20,726 nt of DNA. It comes from Anaerolineales bacterium. Lineage in GTDB: Bacteria; Chloroflexota; Anaerolineae; Anaerolineales; E44-bin32. The notes beneath the pieces were generated by a model, which worked only from the letters and a program-made list of their open reading frames with translations, made no database searches and had not been told where the DNA came from. Positions 6,666 through 14,900 of this stretch are shown here, in pieces. The stretch spans positions 1-20,726 of the forward strand of contig JAUWFP010000014.1 of assembly GCA_030606845.1 (NCBI GenBank). The letters are read 5' to 3'. The translations under genes were made by a program, and so were the position numbers. Every line of letters begins with the position of its first letter. Position 1 is the first letter of the stretch.

Positions 6666-8294
6666 ATGTCTGATTGTCCGTTATTTGACGTGACTGACCT
6701 TGACGCTGAAGTGTATCTTCTGTCCCCGCCTGAGACTGTCTGGAACTACGTGCTATTGGTTGATCACGCAACGTGGTTTGATTTCAAAGATATGGAAGTT
6801 CTCAATATGGCTCACGATCAGACTCGAGAATTCGGCGAAGATATCCCTCGGGAGGCCTGGCTGGGTCTCTATGCCCCGACGAATCCTCTCAAAAAAGTGC
6901 CCCCTGAAGGCATGAATGTCACTCATAGCATCTTCAAGCGGGCTGGGGATATGCCCGAGTGGCAGCGGCTTCGGTCCTGTGTACACATGGACCCTGTAGC
7001 CGCAGCCTTTGGAGCCGCCCATTTTTCTGTGGAACTCATCTCAAAGCTTCCGCCTGAAGTTAAAGAGAAGATGCAGGAATCTCAGCGGGACCATGATGAA
7101 GCCAACCATCTGCATAATCAGATCCAGCAGCTACAAATGGTCGTTCAATCCTTTGGCGAGGGTGACCACAACGGATATGGCAAGGGTTCTGCTTCTGCCG
7201 GGGTAGGCAGACAGCCAAAAAACGGAAATAGTCCGACCCTGGAGGAGTTAGAGCGTGAAATAGATCTTCTCCGGAAACGGCACGAACTTGCTCAAAAAAA
7301 GGCAAGGAATTCGGTCCGACAAGCCGTTGATGCAATGGAAAAGTCCAAGGCCAGAATGGAACATGCCATGGCCGAAAGCATGTCCAAGTCGGTGAATGAT
7401 CTCTCAGACCTTCAAGACGCGGCACAAGAATTTGGATTCGGATGGGGTTTGAGATCGAGCGGAGGGGTTTCCCGTGAGCAACTTGATGGCTTACAAGAGT
7501 TTGCATACTTCCTCCGCAAGTCAAAAAACATCAAGATGATTTTGGATATGCTTGGGTGGGCTAAGAAGATGGTTTCCCGTGAGCGCAGGAAGATTAAACG
7601 TGGCCGTGAGCGATTTACCCATTTCCAGATCCAAGATTTGGATCTGGAAACATTAGCCCCTCAAGAGCTCATTGCCATGAACGCATTTCCAGAAGGGTCT
7701 TTCCTGCACACCGAATTCCTCTGCCGCGCCTTAGATGGTGATCTGCTCCATTCGCAGTTCGAAGGCCAGGAAAGTGCAGGTCGAGGGCCTATGGTTTATT
7801 TGCGAGATGAATCCGGCTCGATGTCTGGCTGGAAAAGGGCAGTTTCCTGTGCCGTTCAGTTGGCGCTGATGCTTGATGCTCGAAGGGAACGACGGAGGTT
7901 CGTCTCCATACCATTTTCGGGTGTCGGTCAGTTCGAAGTGTATGATCCTGGCCACCTTCCTGATCCGATGGAGCTCGTTGAGCACCTGGAGCACACATAT
8001 AAAGGTGGAACAGAGCCGTACGCGCCTCTTAAAGAAGCAATTCGGCTCATCAAGGACGATCCATCCATGAAGTCAGGCGACATTTTATGTCTCACCGATG
8101 GGGCGTTTGGAAGCCCGCCAGATGATTTTCTGGAGTTACTCAATCAGGCCAGGGAAGATCCCGGGCTGAAAGTTGTGGCCGTTGTCATCAACGGTCGACC
8201 CGGGCAGGCAGATTTTGCCGACAAGGTCGTCATGGTCAGCGATATATTTCGTGATAAAGAAAAATTGGCCGACGCCATTGCGCCCTTGTTGTAG
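6666..8294 (+). CDS. ViaA-like VWA-domain protein, partner of the ATPase
   Basis: VWA-domain partners of MoxR ATPases bind metal through a MIDAS site and recruit clients. This 542-residue protein has a helical N-terminal domain (to about 160), a Gly/Ser linker with ELEREIDLLRKRHELAQKKA starting a coiled coil (about 193-250), a ViaA-like middle region and a C-terminal VWA domain from about 373. The MIDAS is complete: D381-E-S-G-S385, T449 in KGGTE and D478 in LTDG. The approach LLHSQFEGQESAGRGPMVYL matches the ViaA layout. The start at 6666 has AGAGGTGA upstream and sits 22 bases after the ATPase stop. Cytoplasmic, with no signal peptide. The first 370 residues are less clearly assigned. Confidence 0.8.
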   Translation: MSDCPLFDVTDLDAEVYLLSPPETVWNYVLLVDHATWFDFKDMEVLNMAHDQTREFGEDIPREAWLGLYAPTNPLKKVPPEGMNVTHSIFKRAGDMPEWQRLRSCVHMDPVAAAFGAAHFSVELISKLPPEVKEKMQESQRDHDEANHLHNQIQQLQMVVQSFGEGDHNGYGKGSASAGVGRQPKNGNSPTLEELEREIDLLRKRHELAQKKARNSVRQAVDAMEKSKARMEHAMAESMSKSVNDLSDLQDAAQEFGFGWGLRSSGGVSREQLDGLQEFAYFLRKSKNIKMILDMLGWAKKMVSRERRKIKRGRERFTHFQIQDLDLETLAPQELIAMNAFPEGSFLHTEFLCRALDGDLLHSQFEGQESAGRGPMVYLRDESGSMSGWKRAVSCAVQLALMLDARRERRRFVSIPFSGVGQFEVYDPGHLPDPMELVEHLEHTYKGGTEPYAPLKEAIRLIKDDPSMKSGDILCLTDGAFGSPPDDFLELLNQAREDPGLKVVAVVINGRPGQADFADKVVMVSDIFRDKEKLADAIAPLL

Positions 8295-8309
8295 CGAATG
8301 GAGATGTCA

Positions 8310-10016
8310 ATGAAATTAATCACAGCCGGACCAGGCAGTGGGAAAACTCAGCGCCTGGCTTCTGATATCCAGGACAGGCTTGATGAGGGTGTATCACCGT
8401 ACATGATCATGGCCACAACATTCACTCGCGAGGCGGCAAGGGAGATCGCCGAACGCCTGGGTGGGGAGGTCTCTATTCGAACCGTTCACGGCTTGGGTTA
8501 CTGGCTCATACGGCTTGCAAGGAGGGTACGCGGTGAGGTCGTCCCCAGGGTTATTTCTGAGGAAAAAGCCATGGCTGTCATGGAGCGAGCAGCCAAGGAG
8601 TTGGATGTCAAGTTTATTGAACCCAGGCGGGCCATGGATGATATGGCCAGGATCCGTGAGCGAGGAGGAAGATTAGAAACCCTTCACCCTCAGGTTCAAC
8701 ATGTCATTGAGCGATATTTCGAAATCTTGAGCTCCGAAAACCTCATGGACTTTACAGGCATCTTGGATGAAGCTAGGAAGGAACTCGCTGATCCTGACCT
8801 CCAGGTATTTCTACAAGGGCAGCATTTGTTCGTTGATGAGGGACAGGACCTTAGCCCCGTAACCGAGTGGCCCATCCTTGAGGTGCTGATGAAAGGGTCC
8901 TGCGAGTTTGTCATGTTTGCAAGTCCCTCCCAACAGATCTATGGATTTCGTGGTGCATGTTGGGAAAAGTTGTGCTCGTTGTTCCCTGAAGATCTCACGA
9001 TCGAAACCATGAACGAGAACCATCGCAGCACCCCTGAAATCATTCGAGCAGCATCGCCGCTTGCAGGTCCTGATGCGGACACGATGGTGCCGGTAAAGGA
9101 ATCACTCGGGATTCCAGTCCTTGCAGTCGATGTTATGAATCCCGAAATGGAAGCTGATTTCGTCGGACGTCAGATAGCTGAGTGGTTGGATCAAGGCATC
9201 GAGGCAAAAGAGATCGCCGTATTGGCGCGCGTTCACTCGATGCTCAACATCATTCAGGTGGCTTTAAGGATGAGGAACATTCCATTTCAAATTGTTGGCG
9301 GCAGGAAAAGCCTCTTTCACCGAGAGGAGGCACAGGCGGTCTTGGGATATCTCAGGCTCGCGCTGGATCCAATGGATGACACTGTGTTGGAGTCAGTGAT
9401 TGATTACCCTCCCTGTGGAATCGGGACGAGGACGCGAAATGAACTGCGCCGTGATGGTTACCTCACATGGGATCATCTCTTCGGGGCACTTGCTCACCCC
9501 AACAAGTTCCGCAAACAGGTGATAAGCCGTATCCATCGCATCCTTGATCTCAGGGAGTATTTTGAAGAGGTAGTGAGATCGGGCTTGCCTCTGATGCAGG
9601 CGATTGCCAGAATCATTGAGTTAAGCGAGATACCGACGTACCTTAACAGCGAGGGCGACTTCCAGGCAACCATAGCGCTAAATGATCTCTTGAAGCTCAG
9701 TGTTGAGTTTCCTTCGCTAAACAGGTTTATTGAGTATCTCGACGCAGAGGTTCGTCGCCCTAGGGAAGTCGAGGGTGTTCAGCTGTCAACACTTCATGCG
9801 TCAAAAGGCCGGGAATTTTGTGGTGTGATCATTCCCGGATTCCAGGATGGTGTCATCCCGCTGGATGGATCGGAATTGCAAGAAGAACAGAATCTGGCGT
9901 TCGTCGGAATGACGCGTGCCAAGTATCGGCTGGTGCTCACACTGAACAGGTCGCCCCCTCCCAGCAGGTTTTTATCTAAACTTCCTGTTCAGGTTGCTTT
10001 ATGGCCTCCGCACTGA
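8310..10016 (+). CDS. UvrD/Rep-type superfamily 1A DNA helicase
   Basis: SF1A helicases unwind DNA 3' to 5' with ATP. In this 568-residue protein all main motifs are present: Walker A AGPGSGKT (6-13), Ia TTFTREAARE (36-45), II VDEGQD (175-180), III QQIYGFRGA (208-216), IV region NENHRS (235-240), V LSTLHASKGREF (492-503) and VI FVGMTRAK (531-538). It is shorter than typical UvrD or Rep (about 670-720), so some accessory subdomain is reduced. Before motif III the usual GDxxQ reads ASPSQ, an odd loss of Asp. ATG 8310 has GGAG six bases before it; in-frame ATGs lie at 8298 and 8304. The gap to the VWA gene is 15 bases, so they are probably co-transcribed. Confidence 0.85.
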   Translation: MKLITAGPGSGKTQRLASDIQDRLDEGVSPYMIMATTFTREAAREIAERLGGEVSIRTVHGLGYWLIRLARRVRGEVVPRVISEEKAMAVMERAAKELDVKFIEPRRAMDDMARIRERGGRLETLHPQVQHVIERYFEILSSENLMDFTGILDEARKELADPDLQVFLQGQHLFVDEGQDLSPVTEWPILEVLMKGSCEFVMFASPSQQIYGFRGACWEKLCSLFPEDLTIETMNENHRSTPEIIRAASPLAGPDADTMVPVKESLGIPVLAVDVMNPEMEADFVGRQIAEWLDQGIEAKEIAVLARVHSMLNIIQVALRMRNIPFQIVGGRKSLFHREEAQAVLGYLRLALDPMDDTVLESVIDYPPCGIGTRTRNELRRDGYLTWDHLFGALAHPNKFRKQVISRIHRILDLREYFEEVVRSGLPLMQAIARIIELSEIPTYLNSEGDFQATIALNDLLKLSVEFPSLNRFIEYLDAEVRRPREVEGVQLSTLHASKGREFCGVIIPGFQDGVIPLDGSELQEEQNLAFVGMTRAKYRLVLTLNRSPPPSRFLSKLPVQVALWPPH

Positions 10017-10086
10017 TTTTTAGGTGTTAGATCGTTTACACGGTTTGGCGAGCTATCTTAGATGATAGAATTCAAGAGAGGGAAGT

Positions 10087-11181
10087 ATGGACGAAAAACC
10101 TGATCTTCTCGTGACGCTGAAAAAAGCTGGCGTTGCTCTTCCTCGAAACATCCAACGTCCATTCTTTGTGTTCTGCCCCTTTCACAGAGACCGGAAGAAT
10201 CCCAATATGCGGGTGGACCCCCGCCAGGGAGTTTTTTACTGCCACGCATGTGGCGCGGGCGGGGATGCCATTTCCTTCGTGGGATTACAGCTGTTTGGTT
10301 CAGGATTCAATCACAGGAACCCGGAAATGTTCAAACGAGTCCTGGAGCACCTTGAGCAAATTCAAATCCCCAAGGTGGAGTATAGGCCACCCCGTCGATC
10401 GAAGAAGTTGAGCCAGGAGATCGTGCAGGTGTTGACGCTTGCTGCCAGGGTTTACCATCTTACTTTGATGGGCAAGGCCGGAACCGCGGGTCGAAAGCAC
10501 CTCATCGATCGACGGATTGACCTGGCGGCAATGCGAAGATTTCGTCTTGGCTATGCAGCTCCTGGTTCACTGGTAGGAGCCCTGGCAGGATATCCGCCAG
10601 CGCTGAGGAAGGCCGCAGAAGAAGCAGGCCTTTTTATAGAAGGAACCTTTGGTAAGCCAAGGGAGCTGCTTGCCCGCAGGATCATCTTCCCCGACATCAT
10701 GCGGAATGGTTCAGTGCGGCATATGGTCGGCAGGTCTTCAGATCCCAACACCAAGGTCGCCTATAAGTATTTCGCGCTAAGCGGTCTTCCTAAGACGATC
10801 TGGGGATTGGCAAGAGTGTCGAAGCGCAAGCCGGTCATTCTCACCGAAAGTATTCCGGACGCAGTCAATCTTTTGCAGATGGGATTTCAGGGTACTGCTG
10901 TCGGGGGGACTGGCATCGCATCGTATCTGGTAAAGAATCTCAAACGGATACCTGACATAATACTACTTCCCCAGAACGACGAACGGGGTAGGGAAGCGGT
11001 GCAGAACTGGAAGGAACTCCTGCCTCACGCCAGAGTCCTTAGGGATTATCCTTACAAGGACGACGAGAAGGACCTGAACGACCAGGTGAAACGTTATGGA
11101 TTGGTGAAGGCTGCAAACATACTTCGTGAATCGCTGACTGATGTTGGTGTTTATATCCAGGTAGTCATTAAGAAGCCGTAA
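10087..11181 (+). CDS. DnaG-like primase with CHC2 zinc finger and Toprim
   Basis: DnaG-type primases make RNA primers for DNA replication. The N-terminus has a CHC2 zinc-binding site: C30, H33, C52 and C55 (FCPFH and YCHACG). Next comes the catalytic-core region (LLARRIIFPDIMRNGSV, about 195-210, and the GR..KY block). In the Toprim fold, E254 (VILTES) supplies the conserved Glu and KDLND (328-332) the last motif. The middle motif, usually DxD, reads LLPQNDERGREA, so Q296 replaces the first Asp while D298 remains. At 364 residues it lacks the C-terminal helicase-binding domain of chromosomal DnaG (about 600 residues), as in plasmid and phage primases. It lies 70 bases after the helicase gene. 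GAGGGA precedes the ATG. Confidence 0.8.
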   Translation: MDEKPDLLVTLKKAGVALPRNIQRPFFVFCPFHRDRKNPNMRVDPRQGVFYCHACGAGGDAISFVGLQLFGSGFNHRNPEMFKRVLEHLEQIQIPKVEYRPPRRSKKLSQEIVQVLTLAARVYHLTLMGKAGTAGRKHLIDRRIDLAAMRRFRLGYAAPGSLVGALAGYPPALRKAAEEAGLFIEGTFGKPRELLARRIIFPDIMRNGSVRHMVGRSSDPNTKVAYKYFALSGLPKTIWGLARVSKRKPVILTESIPDAVNLLQMGFQGTAVGGTGIASYLVKNLKRIPDIILLPQNDERGREAVQNWKELLPHARVLRDYPYKDDEKDLNDQVKRYGLVKAANILRESLTDVGVYIQVVIKKP

Positions 11182-11200
11182 CTGCATTCGCAACCTGGAA

Positions 11201-11243
11201 TGGCCTTTGGCCACGTTCTTTGATGGGACGTGGTCCATTTTTA
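11201..11243 (+). terminator. Terminator with competing hairpin (attenuator-like)
   Basis: Bases 11209-11218 (GGCCACGTTC) pair with 11226-11236 in a ten-pair stem with one bulge and one G-T pair, then ATTTTTAT follows: a strong terminator. Just upstream, TGGCC (11201-11205) pairs with GGCCA (11209-11213) around a TTT loop. The two structures share bases and exclude each other, as in attenuators. It lies between the primase gene and the coiled-coil gene, whose SD is 21 bases downstream, so it may set how much of the second half of the operon is made. Confidence 0.55.
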
Positions 11244-11274
11244 TGTCTATGGATAAATCAAAACGGAGACTGCA

Positions 11275-12639
11275 ATGAACGTTTTTGATCGCGTCTACGA
11301 GCAGCTTGATGCTTTACCGAAAGAGGAACGCATCCAATTGCTCAGGCAGATTTTGCCACCGCAGGAGTTGTTCTCACGCACGGACGGCACGAAGTTCATC
11401 ATCCGTAAGCATGGGCTGCGCATTTTCGAGACATCTACTCTTCTGACCCAGGCTGGCATCCCCGAGGACGATCCCCGCAGTGAGGTTTTTCGAGAATTGA
11501 GGGGTGGGCTTGTCGACAGGAAGATTCCGAATGCGTTGCGAGCGATAGCTGCTCGTAGCGAAACAGTTTGTCGGCGCAATGGCGCCATCCAACTCTGGGA
11601 TGGTGGCCGAAAAGCATGGTGGATACCATTGGCTGCGACAAGTCAATTCGAGGAGGCCATCAATGATTTGATCCAGGAATTTGAACGCATGCGAGACAAT
11701 TTACTTCTCGATGACTACGAAAGCATCCGTGCAGAAGCCGGGGAGAGGTGGGGTGAGTCGTCTGCTGCTGCCTGGGAAAACATGCAAAAGCTAGGCAAGA
11801 CGACGATATCGAGGGAAGACTTCATACATAGAAGCATGGTCACTTTCAACCAGATGTTTCCTTCCAAAGAGGAGGTTAAGGAAAAGATTCGAATGTGTCT
11901 GGTGCCCGTTCAGAGTCCACTTCCCGAGAAGATCGAGAAAATTTTGATCGACGTTCGCGAGGCTGAGCGAGAGAGACTTCAGGCTGAAGCCGATGTTGCG
12001 CGCGAACAGATAAGATTGATTGATCTTGACCGTCAGTTAAGGCAGGCTGAGCTTGCGCGGATTGAACAAGAGCGGCAGACACGTGCTCGAATACTGCGCG
12101 ATGCGCTCAATCCTGAGATCGAACAGGCGAAGGAGATCATCGTTCAAGCGCAGGCAAGTCTGATGCGAGTTGCATGTGAGATCTTTCGGGTGATAGAAAG
12201 TGGTGGGGAAATATCACCTGCGACCATGCGATCCTGGAATAAGCGCCTGGAAGCCCTGTCCGTTTTGGCCATAGGGAATGTCTCACTCGAACAGGCCTTG
12301 TCTGACTTGAAGCAGCTCAAGGAAGAAATAAAAGGCGAAACCTTTCCTGATAAGCGCAAGCTTCGTGCCGCAAACAAGAAAGTGGAAAAGGCGTTCCAGG
12401 ATCTGGAAAGGAGAGCCGCGCTGGAAATCCACGCTGACCAGATATGGCAGTTGATGCGAGCCGGCCAGGGAAGCGAAGCTCTTGAGCGCATCGCTAAACT
12501 TCGCCAGGAGGCCACGAACAGTTTGAATGAAGTCGAGGCTCTCTGGAAACTGGTGGCAAGTGTCGCTGCCGAAAACGAAATCCTCTCCGAGGAAGTGGAT
12601 ATTGCAGATTCTTTGATTACACAGGAGGTTTTTGCATGA
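11275..12639 (+). CDS. Coiled-coil protein, possibly DUF3150-like
   Basis: The 454-residue protein has an N-terminal region (to about 165) with KFIIRKHGLRIFETSTLL and AWWIPLAA, then a long, highly charged helical part (about 215-440) rich in Glu, Arg and Gln, such as ERLQAEADVAREQIRLIDLD, typical of coiled coil. The layout (short N-terminal domain, a hydrophobic strand, long helices) resembles DUF3150 proteins, which I recall beside MoxR and VWA genes on mobile elements. That assignment is from memory and uncertain. CGGAGA lies before the ATG. It ends in a 4-base overlap (ATGA) with the next gene. It may be the scaffold or client of the ATPase-VWA pair. Confidence 0.6.
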   Translation: MNVFDRVYEQLDALPKEERIQLLRQILPPQELFSRTDGTKFIIRKHGLRIFETSTLLTQAGIPEDDPRSEVFRELRGGLVDRKIPNALRAIAARSETVCRRNGAIQLWDGGRKAWWIPLAATSQFEEAINDLIQEFERMRDNLLLDDYESIRAEAGERWGESSAAAWENMQKLGKTTISREDFIHRSMVTFNQMFPSKEEVKEKIRMCLVPVQSPLPEKIEKILIDVREAERERLQAEADVAREQIRLIDLDRQLRQAELARIEQERQTRARILRDALNPEIEQAKEIIVQAQASLMRVACEIFRVIESGGEISPATMRSWNKRLEALSVLAIGNVSLEQALSDLKQLKEEIKGETFPDKRKLRAANKKVEKAFQDLERRAALEIHADQIWQLMRAGQGSEALERIAKLRQEATNSLNEVEALWKLVASVAAENEILSEEVDIADSLITQEVFA

Positions 12640-13013
12640 ATAGGAGCGGGAAATTCTACGCGTCAGAGGTGAAGCTTGTTAACCTCACAGGTCACGATGT
12701 AAATTTAGGGGACAGGTTGATTGTCCCCAGAGAGCCGAAGCCAACACGGCTCCTTAATGAGCGCGTACGGGATGGGATGATGGTATTGGATGATTCAGGC
12801 GAATCGATCCCAATCTATAGATTTGATCCCGAAGTCCAAATTGTGGGGCTTCCTGAAGCTGAGGAAAGAACGCTTTTTATTGTCAGCCCAATGGTGCGGA
12901 TGGAACTCACAATTTGGGGAATCAGCCGCCCTGATGTTGTGTCTCCATACGCCGTGGAGACCAGAGAGATCGATGGGGAGAAAGTTCAATGCGCAAAAGC
13001 CCTCGCCCGATAA
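12636..13013 (+). CDS. Small protein of the INLTxHxV / GLPE..YIVS type
   Basis: The 125-residue product starts its domain with VKLVNLTGHDVNLGDRLIVP and later has IVGLPEAEERTLFIVSPMV and RPDVVSPYAVETR. This set of motifs (NLTxHxV, GLPE, x-IVS, RPDVVSP) recurs in short proteins of unknown function in phage- and plasmid-rich bacteria; I recognise the pattern but no function. It overlaps the upstream gene by four bases (ATGA) with the SD GGAGG inside that gene, so translation is coupled. Mostly beta strands by eye, no membrane segment. Confidence 0.65.
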   Translation: MNRSGKFYASEVKLVNLTGHDVNLGDRLIVPREPKPTRLLNERVRDGMMVLDDSGESIPIYRFDPEVQIVGLPEAEERTLFIVSPMVRMELTIWGISRPDVVSPYAVETREIDGEKVQCAKALAR

Positions 13014-13261
13014 TTACGCTTCTCATTGACAACGACTCCCCGCTCGCGGAGGGGCGACTTCCAATAAAAGCCACCCGATCACCACAGGGCATCAAAGCCA
13101 GGTTTGATCCGGTTTCGTATGGCGCGCTGCGGGCTTCTATCGGCGATGTTCTGCTCTTGGAAGAGGTCACCGAAATGATGGTGGCGGCTGCAAGAGAGAC
13201 CTCGGAGAAGCGAACTGAGGCATCCAACCCGCATAACATTGAAACGGAGGATGAGGCATGA
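12989..13261 (+). CDS. Small hypothetical protein, 90 residues
   Basis: Not recognised. The first half looks like beta strands (RPIITLLIDNDSPLA), the C-terminal part is helical and acidic (EVTEMMVAAARETSEKRTE). It overlaps the end of the previous gene by 25 bases and its stop overlaps the start of the next gene by four. GGGGAG at 12976-12981 is a fair SD about seven bases before the ATG. The tight packing argues that it works with its neighbours. Confidence 0.5.
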   Translation: MRKSPRPIITLLIDNDSPLAEGRLPIKATRSPQGIKARFDPVSYGALRASIGDVLLLEEVTEMMVAAARETSEKRTEASNPHNIETEDEA

Positions 13262-13554
13262 CCGCGGTCACTCTGAAAGCTTCAGGTTACACGTGGCGAT
13301 GTCCTGAGTGTGGGGAATTTAATTACACGGGCGCTGCCCCTGTCGAGGTGCGATGTAGCAAATGCAATGGTGAGTTTGAGGTCGGCTCTCTACTGCATAG
13401 ACACAAGAAGGAGAGTGTCGTTCAGATGAGTTTGTTTGATAACGCCTCCATAAATCGAGACCTGGGAGATGACTCTGTCGACCGGGACGGTCTCTTCAAG
13501 TCCATTGATGCGGTTGAAACGCCAGGATCTGAAGTCGACCTTATCCCGTTCTAG
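13258..13554 (+). CDS. Zinc-ribbon protein, 98 residues
   Basis: Two CxxC pairs, WRCPECGEFNYTG (C15, C18) and VRCSKCNGEFEV (C33, C36), form a compact zinc ribbon in the first 42 residues; the rest is acidic and probably disordered. Zinc ribbons of this size usually bind nucleic acid or another protein. It closes the block: ATG overlaps the previous stop (ATGA) and GGAGG lies about ten bases upstream. The end with TAG at 13552-13554 is followed by 385 bases without a clear gene. Confidence 0.6.
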   Translation: MTAVTLKASGYTWRCPECGEFNYTGAAPVEVRCSKCNGEFEVGSLLHRHKKESVVQMSLFDNASINRDLGDDSVDRDGLFKSIDAVETPGSEVDLIPF

Positions 13555-13939
13555 TCCATTAATTACCGCGACCCAATTGATCACCACAACATGTCTTCCG
13601 GAAGCTGCCGCATATTACGCAAGAATGCCGTGCAGTAGGCAATTCTATCCGCGACAAGCGCCGCCAGCAGCTTGTAACTCTGGTAAGAAGGCCATGTCTT
13701 CCAGGAAAGTCCAGTTCTCATGGCGCAACAGGTTAAATAATGGCTAGAAACTGGGGGTAAGGTTGAATTTGCTTGGGAAACTTCTTTGATAGGCATTAAG
13801 AACCGATCATGTTGGAGACAAATCTTGAGGATCGTAACAGATCCAGTCTGTCTAATAGACAACGGGTCGAGTTAGCACATATGACGAAACGGTAGCTTGG
13901 GGCAGCCTCCACAGAGTAACAAGATAGCCCCAGTAAATC
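13555..13939. other. Gene-free gap after the core operon
   Basis: No intact gene or clear terminator is seen. On the minus strand two overlapping frames between about 13740 and 13590 read RHENWTFLEDMAFLPELQAA and RIAYCTAFLRNMRQLPEDML, which look like pieces of one frameshifted protein, but I cannot assign a family and give it low weight. Confidence 0.3.
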
Positions 13940-13975
13940 TTGACGGTATGTCGTAACTGACATATTATTAGGAGG
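13940..13975 (+). promoter_or_regulatory. TA promoter with operator in the spacer
   Basis: TTGACG (13940-13945) and TATTAT (13963-13968) are 17 bases apart. The spacer holds the inverted repeat TATGTC (13947-13952) / GACATA (13959-13964) with GTAACT between, a likely operator of the HTH antitoxin. AGGAGG at 13970-13975 follows directly and the ATG is at 13980, so the transcript would begin in the SD or at the start codon. Confidence 0.65.
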
Positions 13976-13979
13976 AAGC

Positions 13980-14324
13980 ATGAAGCCGGCAGAAAAGCCG
14001 CTAGTATGGCTCCAAGGTGAGATTAAGACTCCGCCCTTCTCAAAGAATGCAAGGCTAGAGGCGGGTTTTCTACTCCGCCGTTTGCAGCAAGGCGAGAAAC
14101 TCTCAATGCCATACTCGCGTCCAATGTCCTTGATTGGTGCGAGGTGCCATGAATTAAGAATAAATGACAAAAATGTTACTTGGCGAATCATATACCGGAT
14201 TGATAAGGACTCAATCGTATTACTGGAGATTTTCTCGAAGAAAACGGGACGTGCGCCAAAAAGGGTAATTGAGGTTTGCAAGCAGCGGCTTAGAGACCAC
14301 GACTCGATTGTTGATGGAGACTAG
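13980..14324 (+). CDS. HigB/Gp49-like RelE-superfamily toxin
   Basis: RelE-fold toxins of the HigB/Gp49 group (PF05973) cleave mRNA, mostly on the ribosome. The 114-residue protein has the usual order: a helical N-terminal part with ARLEAGFLLRRLQQGEKL, a strand with WRIIYRIDKDSIVLLEIF (about 61-78), then the basic SKKTGRAPKRVIEVCKQRL segment that resembles the family's FxKKTxKTP...A..R signature. Length is normal for the family (about 95-120). The antitoxin gene follows after three bases, giving a toxin-first operon as in HigBA. Confidence 0.8.
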   Translation: MKPAEKPLVWLQGEIKTPPFSKNARLEAGFLLRRLQQGEKLSMPYSRPMSLIGARCHELRINDKNVTWRIIYRIDKDSIVLLEIFSKKTGRAPKRVIEVCKQRLRDHDSIVDGD

Positions 14325-14327
14325 AAA

Positions 14328-14639
14328 ATGTATAAGAAAAAGAAGCAACTCCTTGAAGCGAAAGGTTGGAAGGTTGGTACGGTTGACGAATTCCTTGGGC
14401 TTAACGATGAGGAAATCGCTTATATTGAATTGAAGCTTGCCCTAAGCAAGAAGATCAGGGAACTTCGATTAGAAAAGAACCTCACCCAAGTGGAGACAGC
14501 AAAACTGCTGGGATCAAGCCAATCCAGAGTTGCAAAAATGGAATCAGGAGATCCCTCGGTTTCGATCGATCTTCAGATACGCTCTCTTTTGGCATTAGGT
14601 GCATCCATGGAGGAGTTAGCACAGGTAATCAGCCCGTGA
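14328..14639 (+). CDS. HigA-like Xre-family antitoxin
   Basis: The 103-residue protein has a short basic N-terminus (MYKKKKQLLEAKGWKVG) and a helix-turn-helix from about 37 to 95: KNLTQVETAKLLGSSQSRVA is the recognition region. It should neutralise the upstream toxin and repress the operon through the inverted repeat in the promoter. It starts three bases after the toxin stop. No strong SD precedes it (GGAGACTAG at 14317-14325 is the best), so coupling to the toxin's translation is likely. A bidirectional-looking terminator follows at 14671. Confidence 0.8.
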   Translation: MYKKKKQLLEAKGWKVGTVDEFLGLNDEEIAYIELKLALSKKIRELRLEKNLTQVETAKLLGSSQSRVAKMESGDPSVSIDLQIRSLLALGASMEELAQVISP

Positions 14640-14670
14640 ATTTCTGGCGCGATATTACCCAAATTACGCA

Positions 14671-14699
14671 TTTGTAGAAATTATCAGATTTTCTACAAA
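14671..14699 (+). terminator. Intrinsic terminator of the HigBA-like operon
   Basis: TTTGTAGAAA (14671-14680) pairs perfectly with TTTCTACAAA (14690-14699) around a 9-base loop. The A and T runs at both ends make it usable from either strand. It lies 32 bases after the antitoxin stop. Confidence 0.6.
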
Positions 14700-14900
14700 G
14701 CGGTAAGCGTTCCAAACTTTACTTCGAAGACTTGCTCGCCCCCAGATTTACCCAACAAAGAGTCATTAATGAACAGCCTGATGGCTGCATCTCCGAGCTT
14801 GGAAATACATGATGCGATATTTGCGAACACTCTGAATCTGGATACCGGTCTACATGTACGTTCTATGATAAGTGGATGGAGATATTTCGAGGAGGGTGGT

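Noticed and set aside
7060..7524. 154-residue frame on the minus strand
   Set aside because: Antisense to the coiled-coil part of the VWA protein; composition is that of a shadow frame.
13796..14281. 161-residue frame on the minus strand
   Set aside because: It is antisense to the HigB-like toxin, which has a promoter, an SD and family motifs; the minus frame has none of these.
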